A stretch of 16,334 nucleotides of DNA, from assembly GCA_041749015.1 (NCBI GenBank), contig JBGTCD010000106.1, positions 1 through 16,334 on the forward strand, in the 5' to 3' direction. The notes beneath the pieces were generated by a model. It was given only the letters and a program-made list of their open reading frames with translations. It had not been told where the DNA came from and did not search any database. The translations under genes were made by a program, and so were the position numbers. Shown piece by piece: positions 1 through 6,834 of the stretch. Every line of letters starts with the position of its first letter. The first letter of the stretch is position 1. Source of the stretch: JBGTCD01 sp041749015 (GTDB lineage Bacteria > Bacteroidota > Bacteroidia > Cytophagales > Cyclobacteriaceae).

Positions 1-1
1 A

Positions 2-244
2 TCAGGCACTCAGATAAAATCACCGATGATCGGGACATTTTATCGCTCTGCCAATCCAGACTCTCCGCCTTTAATTTCCGTAGGTGATAAAGTCACCAAA
101 GGTCAGACCGTTTGCATTATTGAAGCCATGAAGCTTTTCAATGAAATTGAATCAGAAGTTTCTGGTACTATTACACAGGTTATGGTGGAAAATGCCTCCC
201 CGGTCGAATTCGATCAGCCGCTTTTCGTGGTAGATCCTGACTGA
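2..244 (+). CDS. accB: Biotin carboxyl carrier protein of acetyl-CoA carboxylase, C-terminal part (5' end outside window)
   Basis: Carries the biotin that AccC carboxylates and that the carboxyltransferase discharges onto acetyl-CoA, the first step of fatty acid synthesis in the cytoplasm. The frame is open back to base 2, and the 80 visible codons cover the whole biotinyl domain. The visible part opens with SGTQIKSPMIGTFYRS, the usual start of this domain, and has the biotin-acceptor motif EAMKLFNEIE; the lysine codon is at 131-133. It ends with the typical VEFDQPLFVV. The ATG at 26 lies inside the domain (SPM-IGTFYRS) and is not the true start. The stop is 38 bases before accC, so the two are very likely cotranscribed, as is usual. 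The N-terminal region and any Pro/Ala-rich linker lie outside the window. Confidence 0.96.
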   Translation, partial: SGTQIKSPMIGTFYRSANPDSPPLISVGDKVTKGQTVCIIEAMKLFNEIESEVSGTITQVMVENASPVEFDQPLFVVDPD

Positions 245-282
245 TTTATTTAATTATTTTTTATCACCGATAGCAGTTACCT

Positions 283-1626
283 ATGTTTAAGAAAATACTA
301 ATAGCCAACCGAGGGGAAATAGCATTGAGGATTATCCGCACCTGTAGAGAAATGGGGATAAAAACCGTTGCAGTATACTCTACTGCTGACCGGGAAAGCC
401 TCCATGTCAGATTTGCCGACGAGGCGGTATGTATCGGACGCCCTCCAAGCAAAGACTCTTACCTGAATATACCAAATATTATTGCTGCTGCAGAAATCAC
501 TAATGCTGACGCCATCCACCCCGGTTATGGCTTTCTTTCCGAAAACGCTGAGTTCTCGGCGGTTTGTGAGGAGTATAACATCAAATTCATTGGTGCCACC
601 CCAGACATGATCAATAAAATGGGTGACAAGGCCACCGCCATAGCTACAATGATAAAGGCGGGGGTACCCACGATCCCTGGTTCAAATGGCCTGATTAAGT
701 CTGTTGAGGAGGGTATGAAAATTGCCAAGTCCGTCAAATACCCTGTAATCCTTAAAGCTACCGCTGGTGGAGGGGGTAAAGGTATGCGGATTGTAAATGA
801 TGATGCAGGATTTAAAAAAGCCTGGGATGATGCCCGCCAGGAAGCTGGTGCAGCTTTTGGGAATGATGGCTTGTATCTGGAGAAATATGTATTAGAGCCA
901 CGGCATGTGGAAATTCAGATAGTAGGAGACCAATACGGTAATGTATCCCACCTCTCAGAGCGTGACTGCTCCATCCAGCGCAGGCATCAAAAGCTGATTG
1001 AAGAGACCCCATCTCCTTTTCTTGATAAAAAATTACGTGATAAAATGGGTGCGGCAGCTGTAAAGGGAGCCAAAGCCATAAAATACGAAGGAGCCGGTAC
1101 GGTAGAATTCCTGGTTGATAAAAATAAGGATTTCTATTTCATGGAAATGAATACCAGGATTCAGGTGGAGCATCCTATTACCGAAGAGGTTACAGATTTT
1201 GACCTGATAAAAGAGCAGATTAAAGTAGCCGCAGGTGTGAAGGTGTCAGGCAAGCATTACTATCCCAACTTATTTGCGATGGAATGCCGGATCAATGCCG
1301 AAGACCCTGCCAATAATTTTAGGCCCAGCCCCGGTAAAATAACCAACCTCCACCTACCGGGTGGTCATGGGGTGAGAATCGATAGCCATGTATATGCCGG
1401 CTATACCATACCCCCCAATTATGACTCTATGATCGCAAAGCTGATTGTAAGTGGTCAGTCTCGTGAAGAGGTCATCACCAGAATGAAAAGGGCCCTTCAG
1501 GAATTTGTAATTGAAGGCATAAAGACAACCATTCCTTTTCATATCAAATTGATGGATGACCCCCAATTTAGAAAGGGTGAATTCACGACTAAATTTCTGG
1601 AGACCTTTGACTTTTCTGACCTATAG
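283..1626 (+). CDS. accC: Biotin carboxylase subunit of acetyl-CoA carboxylase
   Basis: ATP-dependent carboxylation of the biotin on AccB using bicarbonate. At 447 residues it is close to the length of E. coli AccC. It opens with KILIANRGEIALRIIR, the normal N-terminus of the biotin-carboxylase fold. The ATP-grasp domain shows the glycine-rich loop GGGGKGM at about 162-168. The catalytic stretch MEMNTRIQVEHP has Glu288, Asn290 and Arg292 in the same positions as the E. coli enzyme, and the C-terminal biotin-carboxylase domain fills the last 110 residues. The ATG at 283 is supported by this N-terminal alignment. No damage is visible. It lies directly after accB, and its last codons overlap the likely start of the next gene. 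Confidence 0.97.
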   Translation: MFKKILIANRGEIALRIIRTCREMGIKTVAVYSTADRESLHVRFADEAVCIGRPPSKDSYLNIPNIIAAAEITNADAIHPGYGFLSENAEFSAVCEEYNIKFIGATPDMINKMGDKATAIATMIKAGVPTIPGSNGLIKSVEEGMKIAKSVKYPVILKATAGGGGKGMRIVNDDAGFKKAWDDARQEAGAAFGNDGLYLEKYVLEPRHVEIQIVGDQYGNVSHLSERDCSIQRRHQKLIEETPSPFLDKKLRDKMGAAAVKGAKAIKYEGAGTVEFLVDKNKDFYFMEMNTRIQVEHPITEEVTDFDLIKEQIKVAAGVKVSGKHYYPNLFAMECRINAEDPANNFRPSPGKITNLHLPGGHGVRIDSHVYAGYTIPPNYDSMIAKLIVSGQSREEVITRMKRALQEFVIEGIKTTIPFHIKLMDDPQFRKGEFTTKFLETFDFSDL

Positions 1627-2275
1627 CAGATTATGGGCATTTTTTGCCTTGCTTTATTTTTCTTCTGATACTCTGGTAGCACAAGAAAAGTCCGGGAAAG
1701 AATACCTCTCCTTAGGCCTGAATATGAACACCTACTCCGGTGACCTGGGCCGCTATGAAAAATGGACCTCATCAGCACAAGGTGGCATAATCCTACAGCA
1801 TAGTACCAAGTGGAGTAGCTTGTTTGCTGCCGGAGTTGGGTACATTATAGGTGATGATATGGATTTTGTTCCAATAAGCCCCGGAATCCAAACCAATAGA
1901 TTTTTCAGAACTACCTTTCTTAGCTTTCATTATGAAGCAAGGTATAATGTGCTGGTAAAGCGTTCATGGGAATTTTTTCTTAGCCAGGGCATTGGTGTAA
2001 TGCGCTACACCCCCCGTGACGGTCAGGGTTCGATCCTTCAAAACCAGGAAAACACCAGGCCACAAGGTGAAACTTACGGGAATCTAACCCTGATGCTCCC
2101 TACCGGTGCCGGAGCTGTTTATACCCTTCCAAACCAGTGGCAAGGGATGGTGCAGATTTACTTTTTTAATACCCAAACACCATTTTTAGATAATATAGAC
2201 ACTGCCGGTACGAGAGATCGCAACGACAATATTCTAGCGGTTAAAATAGGATTTCAAATACCCCTCAAGAATTAA
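1607..2275 (+). CDS. Exported beta-barrel-like outer membrane protein, function unknown
   Basis: A 222-residue protein if read from the TTG at 1607. That start gives a clean signal peptide: MTFLTYSR, then a hydrophobic core (LWAFFALLYF), then a signal-peptidase-I-like site in TLVAQEK. GGAG lies at 1599-1602, four bases upstream. The same frame is open to an ATG at 1556 (239 residues), but that adds a long polar extension. The mature part has alternating aromatic and polar strands, many Gly, Tyr and Phe, and short turns such as NMNTYSGDLGRYEKW and FLSFHYEARYNVLVKRSWEFFLSQGIG. This is the pattern of small Bacteroidota outer-membrane barrels (the DUF6089/porin-like class). Barrel topology and location are inferred; no specific function is recognised. 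It overlaps the last 20 bases of accC and converges with the DUF3109 gene 20 bases away, with no terminator visible between them. Confidence 0.72.
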   Translation: MTFLTYSRLWAFFALLYFSSDTLVAQEKSGKEYLSLGLNMNTYSGDLGRYEKWTSSAQGGIILQHSTKWSSLFAAGVGYIIGDDMDFVPISPGIQTNRFFRTTFLSFHYEARYNVLVKRSWEFFLSQGIGVMRYTPRDGQGSILQNQENTRPQGETYGNLTLMLPTGAGAVYTLPNQWQGMVQIYFFNTQTPFLDNIDTAGTRDRNDNILAVKIGFQIPLKN

Positions 2276-2295
2276 CTTTTGAAATAAAACGACTG

Positions 2296-2880
2296 TTATA
2301 AACCCTGCTTTTCCTCAGGCTTTTCTTCACAAAGTTGCTCCAACTCCTCATACCACACTTTTCCGTATTTACGGATCAATGCTTCTTTTAGGAATTTATA
2401 TACCGGCACCTTCAGTGCGGTACCAAGATCACAGGCAGGGCTGCAGATATGCCAGCGATCATAATTCAAAGCTTCAAATTCGTCATGACGGGTAATCCTT
2501 ATAGGATAGAGATGACATGAAATCGGTTTCCTGAAATTTGATTTGCCATCCTTCCAGGCTTGTTCAATCCCACACTTCAAAATGCCATGATTGTCATATA
2601 TCGAAAAGGCACACTCCTTACCCCCAATGGTAGCAGTAGAAAAATCCCCTTCCTCGTCTAATACATAAGGCCCTTGTGCTTCTATGGCTTTGATGCCTGC
2701 TTCGGAAAGATAGGGCTTAACACTGGGATAGGCGGCTTCAACCTCATCCAACTCATCAAGTTCAAGCGGGGCACCCAAATCCCCTTCCACACAACAAGCC
2801 CCTTTGCATTTAATCAGGTCGCAGACAAATGCCTGATCCCTGACATCGTCAGAAATAATGGTCTTACCATGTACAATCAT
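2296..2880 (-). CDS. DUF3109 family cysteine-cluster protein
   Basis: A 194-residue cytoplasmic protein of the DUF3109 family (related in style to YkgJ-type Zn/Fe cysteine-cluster proteins). Biochemical role unknown. Ten cysteines are visible: C20, C25, C29 and C30 form a C-x4-C-x3-CC cluster (CDLIKCKGACC). C90, C103, C122 (in KPISCHLYPIR), C146 and C150 (in WHICSPAC) follow, and the last is C184. Such spacing suggests a bound metal or iron-sulfur cluster; this is inferred from residue pattern only. No signal peptide or membrane segment is seen. The ATG starts three bases after the stop of the TcmP-like gene, so the two are almost certainly cotranscribed and perhaps translationally coupled. 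The C-terminus is rich in Glu and Lys. Confidence 0.85.
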   Translation of the reverse strand: MIVHGKTIISDDVRDQAFVCDLIKCKGACCVEGDLGAPLELDELDEVEAAYPSVKPYLSEAGIKAIEAQGPYVLDEEGDFSTATIGGKECAFSIYDNHGILKCGIEQAWKDGKSNFRKPISCHLYPIRITRHDEFEALNYDRWHICSPACDLGTALKVPVYKFLKEALIRKYGKVWYEELEQLCEEKPEEKQGL

Positions 2881-2883
2881 AAG

Positions 2884-3732
2884 TCAGGAAAACATTTGAA
2901 GCTGGATATGCGTTCGCCCCTCTACTTTATTTGATAATTTCTTTACAGCACCGGTTTTGGAGTAAAACCCACAGAAGCATACCGGCACCTCCATCAGGGT
3001 GCTATGCCATGGAAAAAAGTGCCCTGACACTTTGTACCCCAATTGATCTAGATTATTATTCAGTTCCTTCACCAAAAACCTATAAAAAATTTCATTGGAG
3101 GCACAGTGTTTTGATATTTCATTTTCATCAATTGAGCGCCCCAGAAAATTTTCCAGCAAGCCCGGGTTTTCATGGCAGTAGTAATTAGGGGTATTGACAT
3201 CATCGAGTGTGAGCCTTAGGGAAACCAGTAGGTTCATATTGAGGCCGGATAGTTTACTGATCTGCTCAAATGAAATATTAAGATTATCTAAGTTAAGCAC
3301 ACCCAGAGCAGCTGCTCGGAAATCATTACCAGAAACTGGTAAGTACGGCTTGAGTCTGTCAATATTATCATCCAGGGATCCTTCCATGATCAAAATATTT
3401 TTACCAGGATAGTCCCGATTGATCCTGATCTTTAGCTTATGCGCACGTTCGAGGTCTTCTTCCATAAAAATATATTTAGAAAAAAGATCCTCATCAATTG
3501 ATTGAAGATAATACTTCGGCTGAAGTGTACCGCTCTCAAGGGTGAAGGTGTCTTCCCCTGCAAAAAGATCTACTAAAATCAAGGCATCAAACCTGGGATA
3601 GAATATGGTATAAAAACTATGGATGTACCTGAGTAGTCGCTGATTCTGCTGGATGAGGTCTGGAGGGAGTGCCGCATTTACCTGAATTTCAGGCGATTTA
3701 TTAGCCGGCTTCTTTTTTTTGAATATGAGCAT
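2884..3732 (-). CDS. Divergent protein resembling the three-Cys-motif partner (TcmP) family
   Basis: 282 residues from the ATG at 3732; a TTG at 3753 would add seven. The order of blocks resembles TcmP proteins, which have a Rossmann-like, methyltransferase-type fold. They are: a hydrophobic strand with VDLFAGED (about 54-61), a second strand with acidic FMEEDLERA (89-97), ILIMEGSLDDNI (113-124), LGVLNLDNLNI (143-153) where TcmP proteins usually have a DPYG-like motif, and a C-terminal CFCGFYSKTGAVKKL (252-266) like the FxSKHPLG ending. The glycine loop and DPYG position are degraded, so catalytic activity is doubtful. This assignment is by eye and is not secure. The gene precedes DUF3109 by three bases. 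A 36-codon frame (3701-3811) overlaps its 5' end and may encode the original N-terminus, giving about 308 residues if one A were absent from the 8-A run at 3713-3720. Confidence 0.6.
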   Translation of the reverse strand: MLIFKKKKPANKSPEIQVNAALPPDLIQQNQRLLRYIHSFYTIFYPRFDALILVDLFAGEDTFTLESGTLQPKYYLQSIDEDLFSKYIFMEEDLERAHKLKIRINRDYPGKNILIMEGSLDDNIDRLKPYLPVSGNDFRAAALGVLNLDNLNISFEQISKLSGLNMNLLVSLRLTLDDVNTPNYYCHENPGLLENFLGRSIDENEISKHCASNEIFYRFLVKELNNNLDQLGYKVSGHFFPWHSTLMEVPVCFCGFYSKTGAVKKLSNKVEGRTHIQLQMFS

Positions 3733-3811
3733 CCCAGTCAGCGGGTTTTTCAAAATTAGGCCATAATTTGATCATACGCAAAGCCTCTTTAAAATTTTTA
3801 ATGGAAATCAT
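3701..3811 (-). CDS. 36-codon ORF; possible frameshifted N-terminus of the TcmP-like gene, or a small leader peptide
   Basis: Reading down from the ATG at 3811 gives MISIKNFKEALRMIKLWPNF, continuing EKPADWDAHIQKKEAG and a TAA. The composition looks like real protein (amphipathic Lys/Phe/Leu/Trp helix, then Pro-Ala-Asp-Trp-Asp) rather than random frame. It ends just after a run of eight A on the minus strand (3713-3720). If the run held seven A, the frame would pass from DAHIQKK directly into KPANKSPEIQV of the TcmP-like protein without interruption. Three explanations fit: a true or sequencing frameshift, slippage on the A run during transcription or translation (a +1 shift is needed), or a separate small peptide whose stop lies inside the next gene. 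It has no counterpart that I recognise. Confidence 0.4.
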   Translation of the reverse strand: MISIKNFKEALRMIKLWPNFEKPADWDAHIQKKEAG

Positions 3812-3889
3812 TTTTTACAAGTAATTAAATGAAGCCGGGGCTGACTTTTACCGTATCAAATTGTAAATTGCAGAGAATAATTTTTTTGC
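3812..3889. promoter_or_regulatory. Divergent intergenic region with weak promoter-like box for the helicase operon
   Basis: This 78-base AT-rich gap separates the minus-strand TcmP-like unit from the plus-strand helicase operon, so both promoters should lie here. On the plus strand TAAATTG at 3864-3870 is one T short of the Bacteroidota -7 box TAnnTTTG, and a CTG sits 20 bases upstream at 3841-3843. On the minus strand no good match is seen; TTACTTG next to the 36-codon ORF is the nearest. Position is well supported by gene layout, the exact boxes are not. Confidence 0.3.
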
Positions 3890-6166
3890 ATGGATTTTCT
3901 GGAGCATCTCAACGAAAGACAACATGAAGGCGTAGTAAATTGTGATGGACCCACCCTGGTAATAGCGGGTGCAGGGTCAGGAAAAACAAGGGTGCTCACC
4001 TACCGGATTGCCTACCTTATCCAAAAACAAAATGTTGACCCGTTTAATATTCTTGCCCTTACCTTCACCAATAAGGCCTCAAAGGAAATGCGGGAAAGAA
4101 TCGAGAAAATTGTGGGCACAGAAGCCCGAAATCTCTGGATGGGTACCTTCCATGCGGTGTTTGCCAGGATTTTAAGAGCCGAGGCGCACCTTCTGGGTTA
4201 CCCTTCAAACTTTACCATTTACGACACTGATGATTCGAAATCACTGCTGAGGGCCATTGTCAAAGAGATGAATCTGGATGATAAGGTGTATAAGCCTAAT
4301 GTACTGCTCAACCGGATATCAGCCTCCAAAAGCCAACTCATCTCCTGGAGAGAATACCTCAATAATCCCGCCTTCACAGCAGATGATGAGGCAAGCCTTA
4401 AGCCCAAAATGGGCGCCATATACCAAAACTACTGCGAGCGGTGCTTCAGATCTGGGGCCATGGATTTTGATGACCTTTTGTTTAACACCAATATCCTGTT
4501 CAAAGAACACCTGGATGTGCTCAACAAATACCAGCATCGGTTTCAGTATGTGTTGATTGATGAGTTTCAGGATACCAATTACTCTCAATATCTGATTACC
4601 AAAAAACTCGCCTCTGTACACCAAAATATCTGTGCCGTAGGTGATGATGCCCAAAGCATCTATGCATTTCGTGGGGCGGACATCAAAAATATTCTGGATT
4701 TTGAAAGGGACTACCCGGATCTTAAAGTGGTAAAACTGGAGCAAAATTACCGGTCAACCAAAACCATTGTAAAGGCGGCCAATTCTGTGATTACGAAAAA
4801 TAAAGCGCAGCTGCCTAAAGAGGTGTGGACCGATAATGAGGATGGCTCTCTGATAGAACTGATCCGCAGTACCTCTGATCATGAGGAAGGCCGACTCGTT
4901 GCGACAGGCATTTTCGAAGAAAAAATGCAGCACCATTTTAAAAACAGTGACTTCGCAATCCTTTACCGCACCAATAGCCAATCCCGCTCTATTGAAGAGG
5001 CCTTAAGAAGGATGAATATCAAATATAAAATCGTGGGCGGGCTCTCATTTTACCAAAGAAAAGAAATCAAAGACTTGTTGGCCTATTTGCGGTACACCAT
5101 TAATACCGGCGAGGAGCAGTCTTTCAAAAGAATAATTAACCTCCCAAAAAGAGGGATTGGCCCTACCACCATTGATAAGATTCTGGTGGCCGTGGCCGAA
5201 AGGAACAGCAGCATCTGGGAAGTTTTGCAAAATATTCACCAACTAATTGGTGGGAAGGCTGCGTTTGCGATTGAAAATTTTGTGACCCAAATCAAGAGAT
5301 TCCAACTGGAGGTAGCACATAAGGATGCCTATGAGGCCGCACTGGAAATTGCCAAAGGTTCAGGGTTGCTCAAAGAACTGTATGATGACAAAACGATAGA
5401 AGGCCTTGCCCGATATGAAAACGTACAGGAATTGCTCAATGCCATAAAAGAATTTACTGACAATCCGGAGGTGGAAGATAAATCCCTGCAGTCCTTTCTC
5501 CAGGAGATAACCTTAATGACAGGGGTAGACGAGGCTGATGATGACGATGAAGAGGAAAAAGTAACCCTGATGACCATACACATGGCAAAGGGACTGGAAT
5601 TCCCGATCGTGTTTGTGGTAGGAATGGAAGAAGACCTGTTTCCTTCTCAAATGATGCTCAGCAGTCGGGCGGACCTGGAGGAAGAGCGCCGGTTGTTTTA
5701 TGTAGCCATCACCAGAGCGCAAAAAAAATTATTTCTTACTTATGCCCTTTCCCGGTATAGGTTTGGAAGACTCAAAAACTGCGAACCTAGCCGTTTTTTG
5801 GAAGACATAGAACCCTCCTGCATCAAGGTCAATAATAAATACTCCAGCTCCCCACAGGGTAAATCGTTCCACTTTGGCGGGAGCTCCGGCAATAGTAATT
5901 ATGCTAAAACTTTGGTAAGTGGAATTAAAAAGGCTCCAAACCCTGTTATGACTGTAAAATCCACTTACAAACCAGATCCTGATTTCGCGCCTAGCGATAC
6001 AAGCAATCTACTGGAAGGTATGAAAGTAGAACACTCCCGATTTGGGTTTGGAAAAGTGACCGAAATAGATGAATCTGGCGCTAATAGAAAGGCTAAGGTT
6101 GACTTTAAAGATTTTGGTGAAAAAACATTATTACTTAGCTTTGCAAAGCTTAAAATTCACGAATAA
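3890..6166 (+). CDS. UvrD/PcrA-type superfamily 1 DNA helicase
   Basis: ATP-dependent 3'-5' DNA helicase for repair and removal of stalled complexes. 758 residues, normal for the family. Motifs in order: Q motif LNERQHEG (7-14), Walker A GAGSGKT (27-33), motif Ia ALTFTNKASKEMRERI (56-71), Walker B DEFQDTN (224-230), motif III VGDDAQSIYAFRGAD (250-264), motif IV LEQNYRST (283-290), motif V TIHMAKGLEF and motif VI EERRLFYVAITRA. The C-terminal 55 or so residues (GMKVEHSRFGFGKVTEID...) match the Tudor-like tail of PcrA/UvrD that contacts RNA polymerase in other bacteria. The ATG at 3890 is directly followed by the Q motif. It is the first gene of a plus-strand operon: DUF4290 begins eight bases after its stop. 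Whether to call it uvrD or pcrA cannot be settled here. Confidence 0.95.
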   Translation: MDFLEHLNERQHEGVVNCDGPTLVIAGAGSGKTRVLTYRIAYLIQKQNVDPFNILALTFTNKASKEMRERIEKIVGTEARNLWMGTFHAVFARILRAEAHLLGYPSNFTIYDTDDSKSLLRAIVKEMNLDDKVYKPNVLLNRISASKSQLISWREYLNNPAFTADDEASLKPKMGAIYQNYCERCFRSGAMDFDDLLFNTNILFKEHLDVLNKYQHRFQYVLIDEFQDTNYSQYLITKKLASVHQNICAVGDDAQSIYAFRGADIKNILDFERDYPDLKVVKLEQNYRSTKTIVKAANSVITKNKAQLPKEVWTDNEDGSLIELIRSTSDHEEGRLVATGIFEEKMQHHFKNSDFAILYRTNSQSRSIEEALRRMNIKYKIVGGLSFYQRKEIKDLLAYLRYTINTGEEQSFKRIINLPKRGIGPTTIDKILVAVAERNSSIWEVLQNIHQLIGGKAAFAIENFVTQIKRFQLEVAHKDAYEAALEIAKGSGLLKELYDDKTIEGLARYENVQELLNAIKEFTDNPEVEDKSLQSFLQEITLMTGVDEADDDDEEEKVTLMTIHMAKGLEFPIVFVVGMEEDLFPSQMMLSSRADLEEERRLFYVAITRAQKKLFLTYALSRYRFGRLKNCEPSRFLEDIEPSCIKVNNKYSSSPQGKSFHFGGSSGNSNYAKTLVSGIKKAPNPVMTVKSTYKPDPDFAPSDTSNLLEGMKVEHSRFGFGKVTEIDESGANRKAKVDFKDFGEKTLLLSFAKLKIHE

Positions 6167-6174
6167 ATAAATTC

Positions 6175-6834
6175 ATGCTCGAATACAACACCGCTCGAAA
6201 AAATCTGATCCTCAAGGAGTACGGTAGAAATATCCAAAACCTTGTAGAATATATCAAAACCATCGAAGACAAAGACCAGAGGAGCCAGTCGGCTGAAACC
6301 CTCGTAGACCTGATGAAGCAGGTCACCCCCTCTTTGAGGGACACACCTGAAACCACTCAAAAAATTTGGGATGATTTATTCATACTCGCCGGATTTGAGC
6401 TCGATATCGACTGCCCCTACCCCATGCCTGAAAAAAGCTTGTTAGGTAAAAAGCCGAAAAGGTTAGGCTACCAAAGCAATGAAATAAAGTACAAGCATTA
6501 TGGCAGGAATATAGAACTCCTGATTCAGGAAGCTATCAAAAAGGAGGACCCGGAAGAAAGAGAAGCTGCCGTCATTTACATTGGTAAATTAATGAAAAGC
6601 TTTTATGGTAGCTGGAATAAAGATGGCATTGATGATGGGGTAATCCTTGAAAACATCAAAACCATTTCTAAAGGAGAGCTTGATATCAACCTGGAAAAGG
6701 TAAAAGAAGACAACCTGTTTGAAAGACTATACAGAGAAAAGAAGAAGACTAGCGCGCCAACAAGAACCGGAGGCCAACGCAAAGGTGGTCGCCAGGGAGG
6801 GCGTAGTAATGACAATAGAAGACGGCGCAATTAA
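6175..6834 (+). CDS. DUF4290 domain-containing protein
   Basis: 219 residues, recognised as the Bacteroidota-specific DUF4290 family, commonly found directly before murA. Function unknown. The body is polar and largely helical, with two repeat-like segments: YGRNIQNLVEYIKTIEDKDQ near the N-terminus and YGRNIELLIQEAIKKEDPEE in the middle, each a YGRNI followed by an amphipathic helix and an acidic turn. The last 30 residues are a low-complexity basic tail rich in Gly, Arg and Lys (TGGQRKGGRQGGRSNDNRRRRN in style), which suggests nucleic-acid or polyanion contact; this is inference. No signal peptide or membrane segment. Its TAA shares one base with the murA ATG (TAATG at 6832-6836), so translation of the two is likely coupled. 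Confidence 0.85.
   Translation: MLEYNTARKNLILKEYGRNIQNLVEYIKTIEDKDQRSQSAETLVDLMKQVTPSLRDTPETTQKIWDDLFILAGFELDIDCPYPMPEKSLLGKKPKRLGYQSNEIKYKHYGRNIELLIQEAIKKEDPEEREAAVIYIGKLMKSFYGSWNKDGIDDGVILENIKTISKGELDINLEKVKEDNLFERLYREKKKTSAPTRTGGQRKGGRQGGRSNDNRRRRN

Noticed and set aside
26..244. ATG at 26 as a complete 72-residue biotin protein
   Set aside because: The frame is open to the window edge and the residues before it (SGTQIKSP) belong to the AccB biotinyl domain.
3733..3753. TTG start that adds seven residues to the TcmP-like protein
   Set aside because: The ATG at 3732 is a more usual start, and the added residues lie in DNA that reads better in the frame of the 36-codon ORF.
4319..4744. Long minus-strand open frame inside the helicase gene (141 codons)
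   Set aside because: Lies wholly antisense to a well-supported helicase, with no recognisable motif; a shadow frame.
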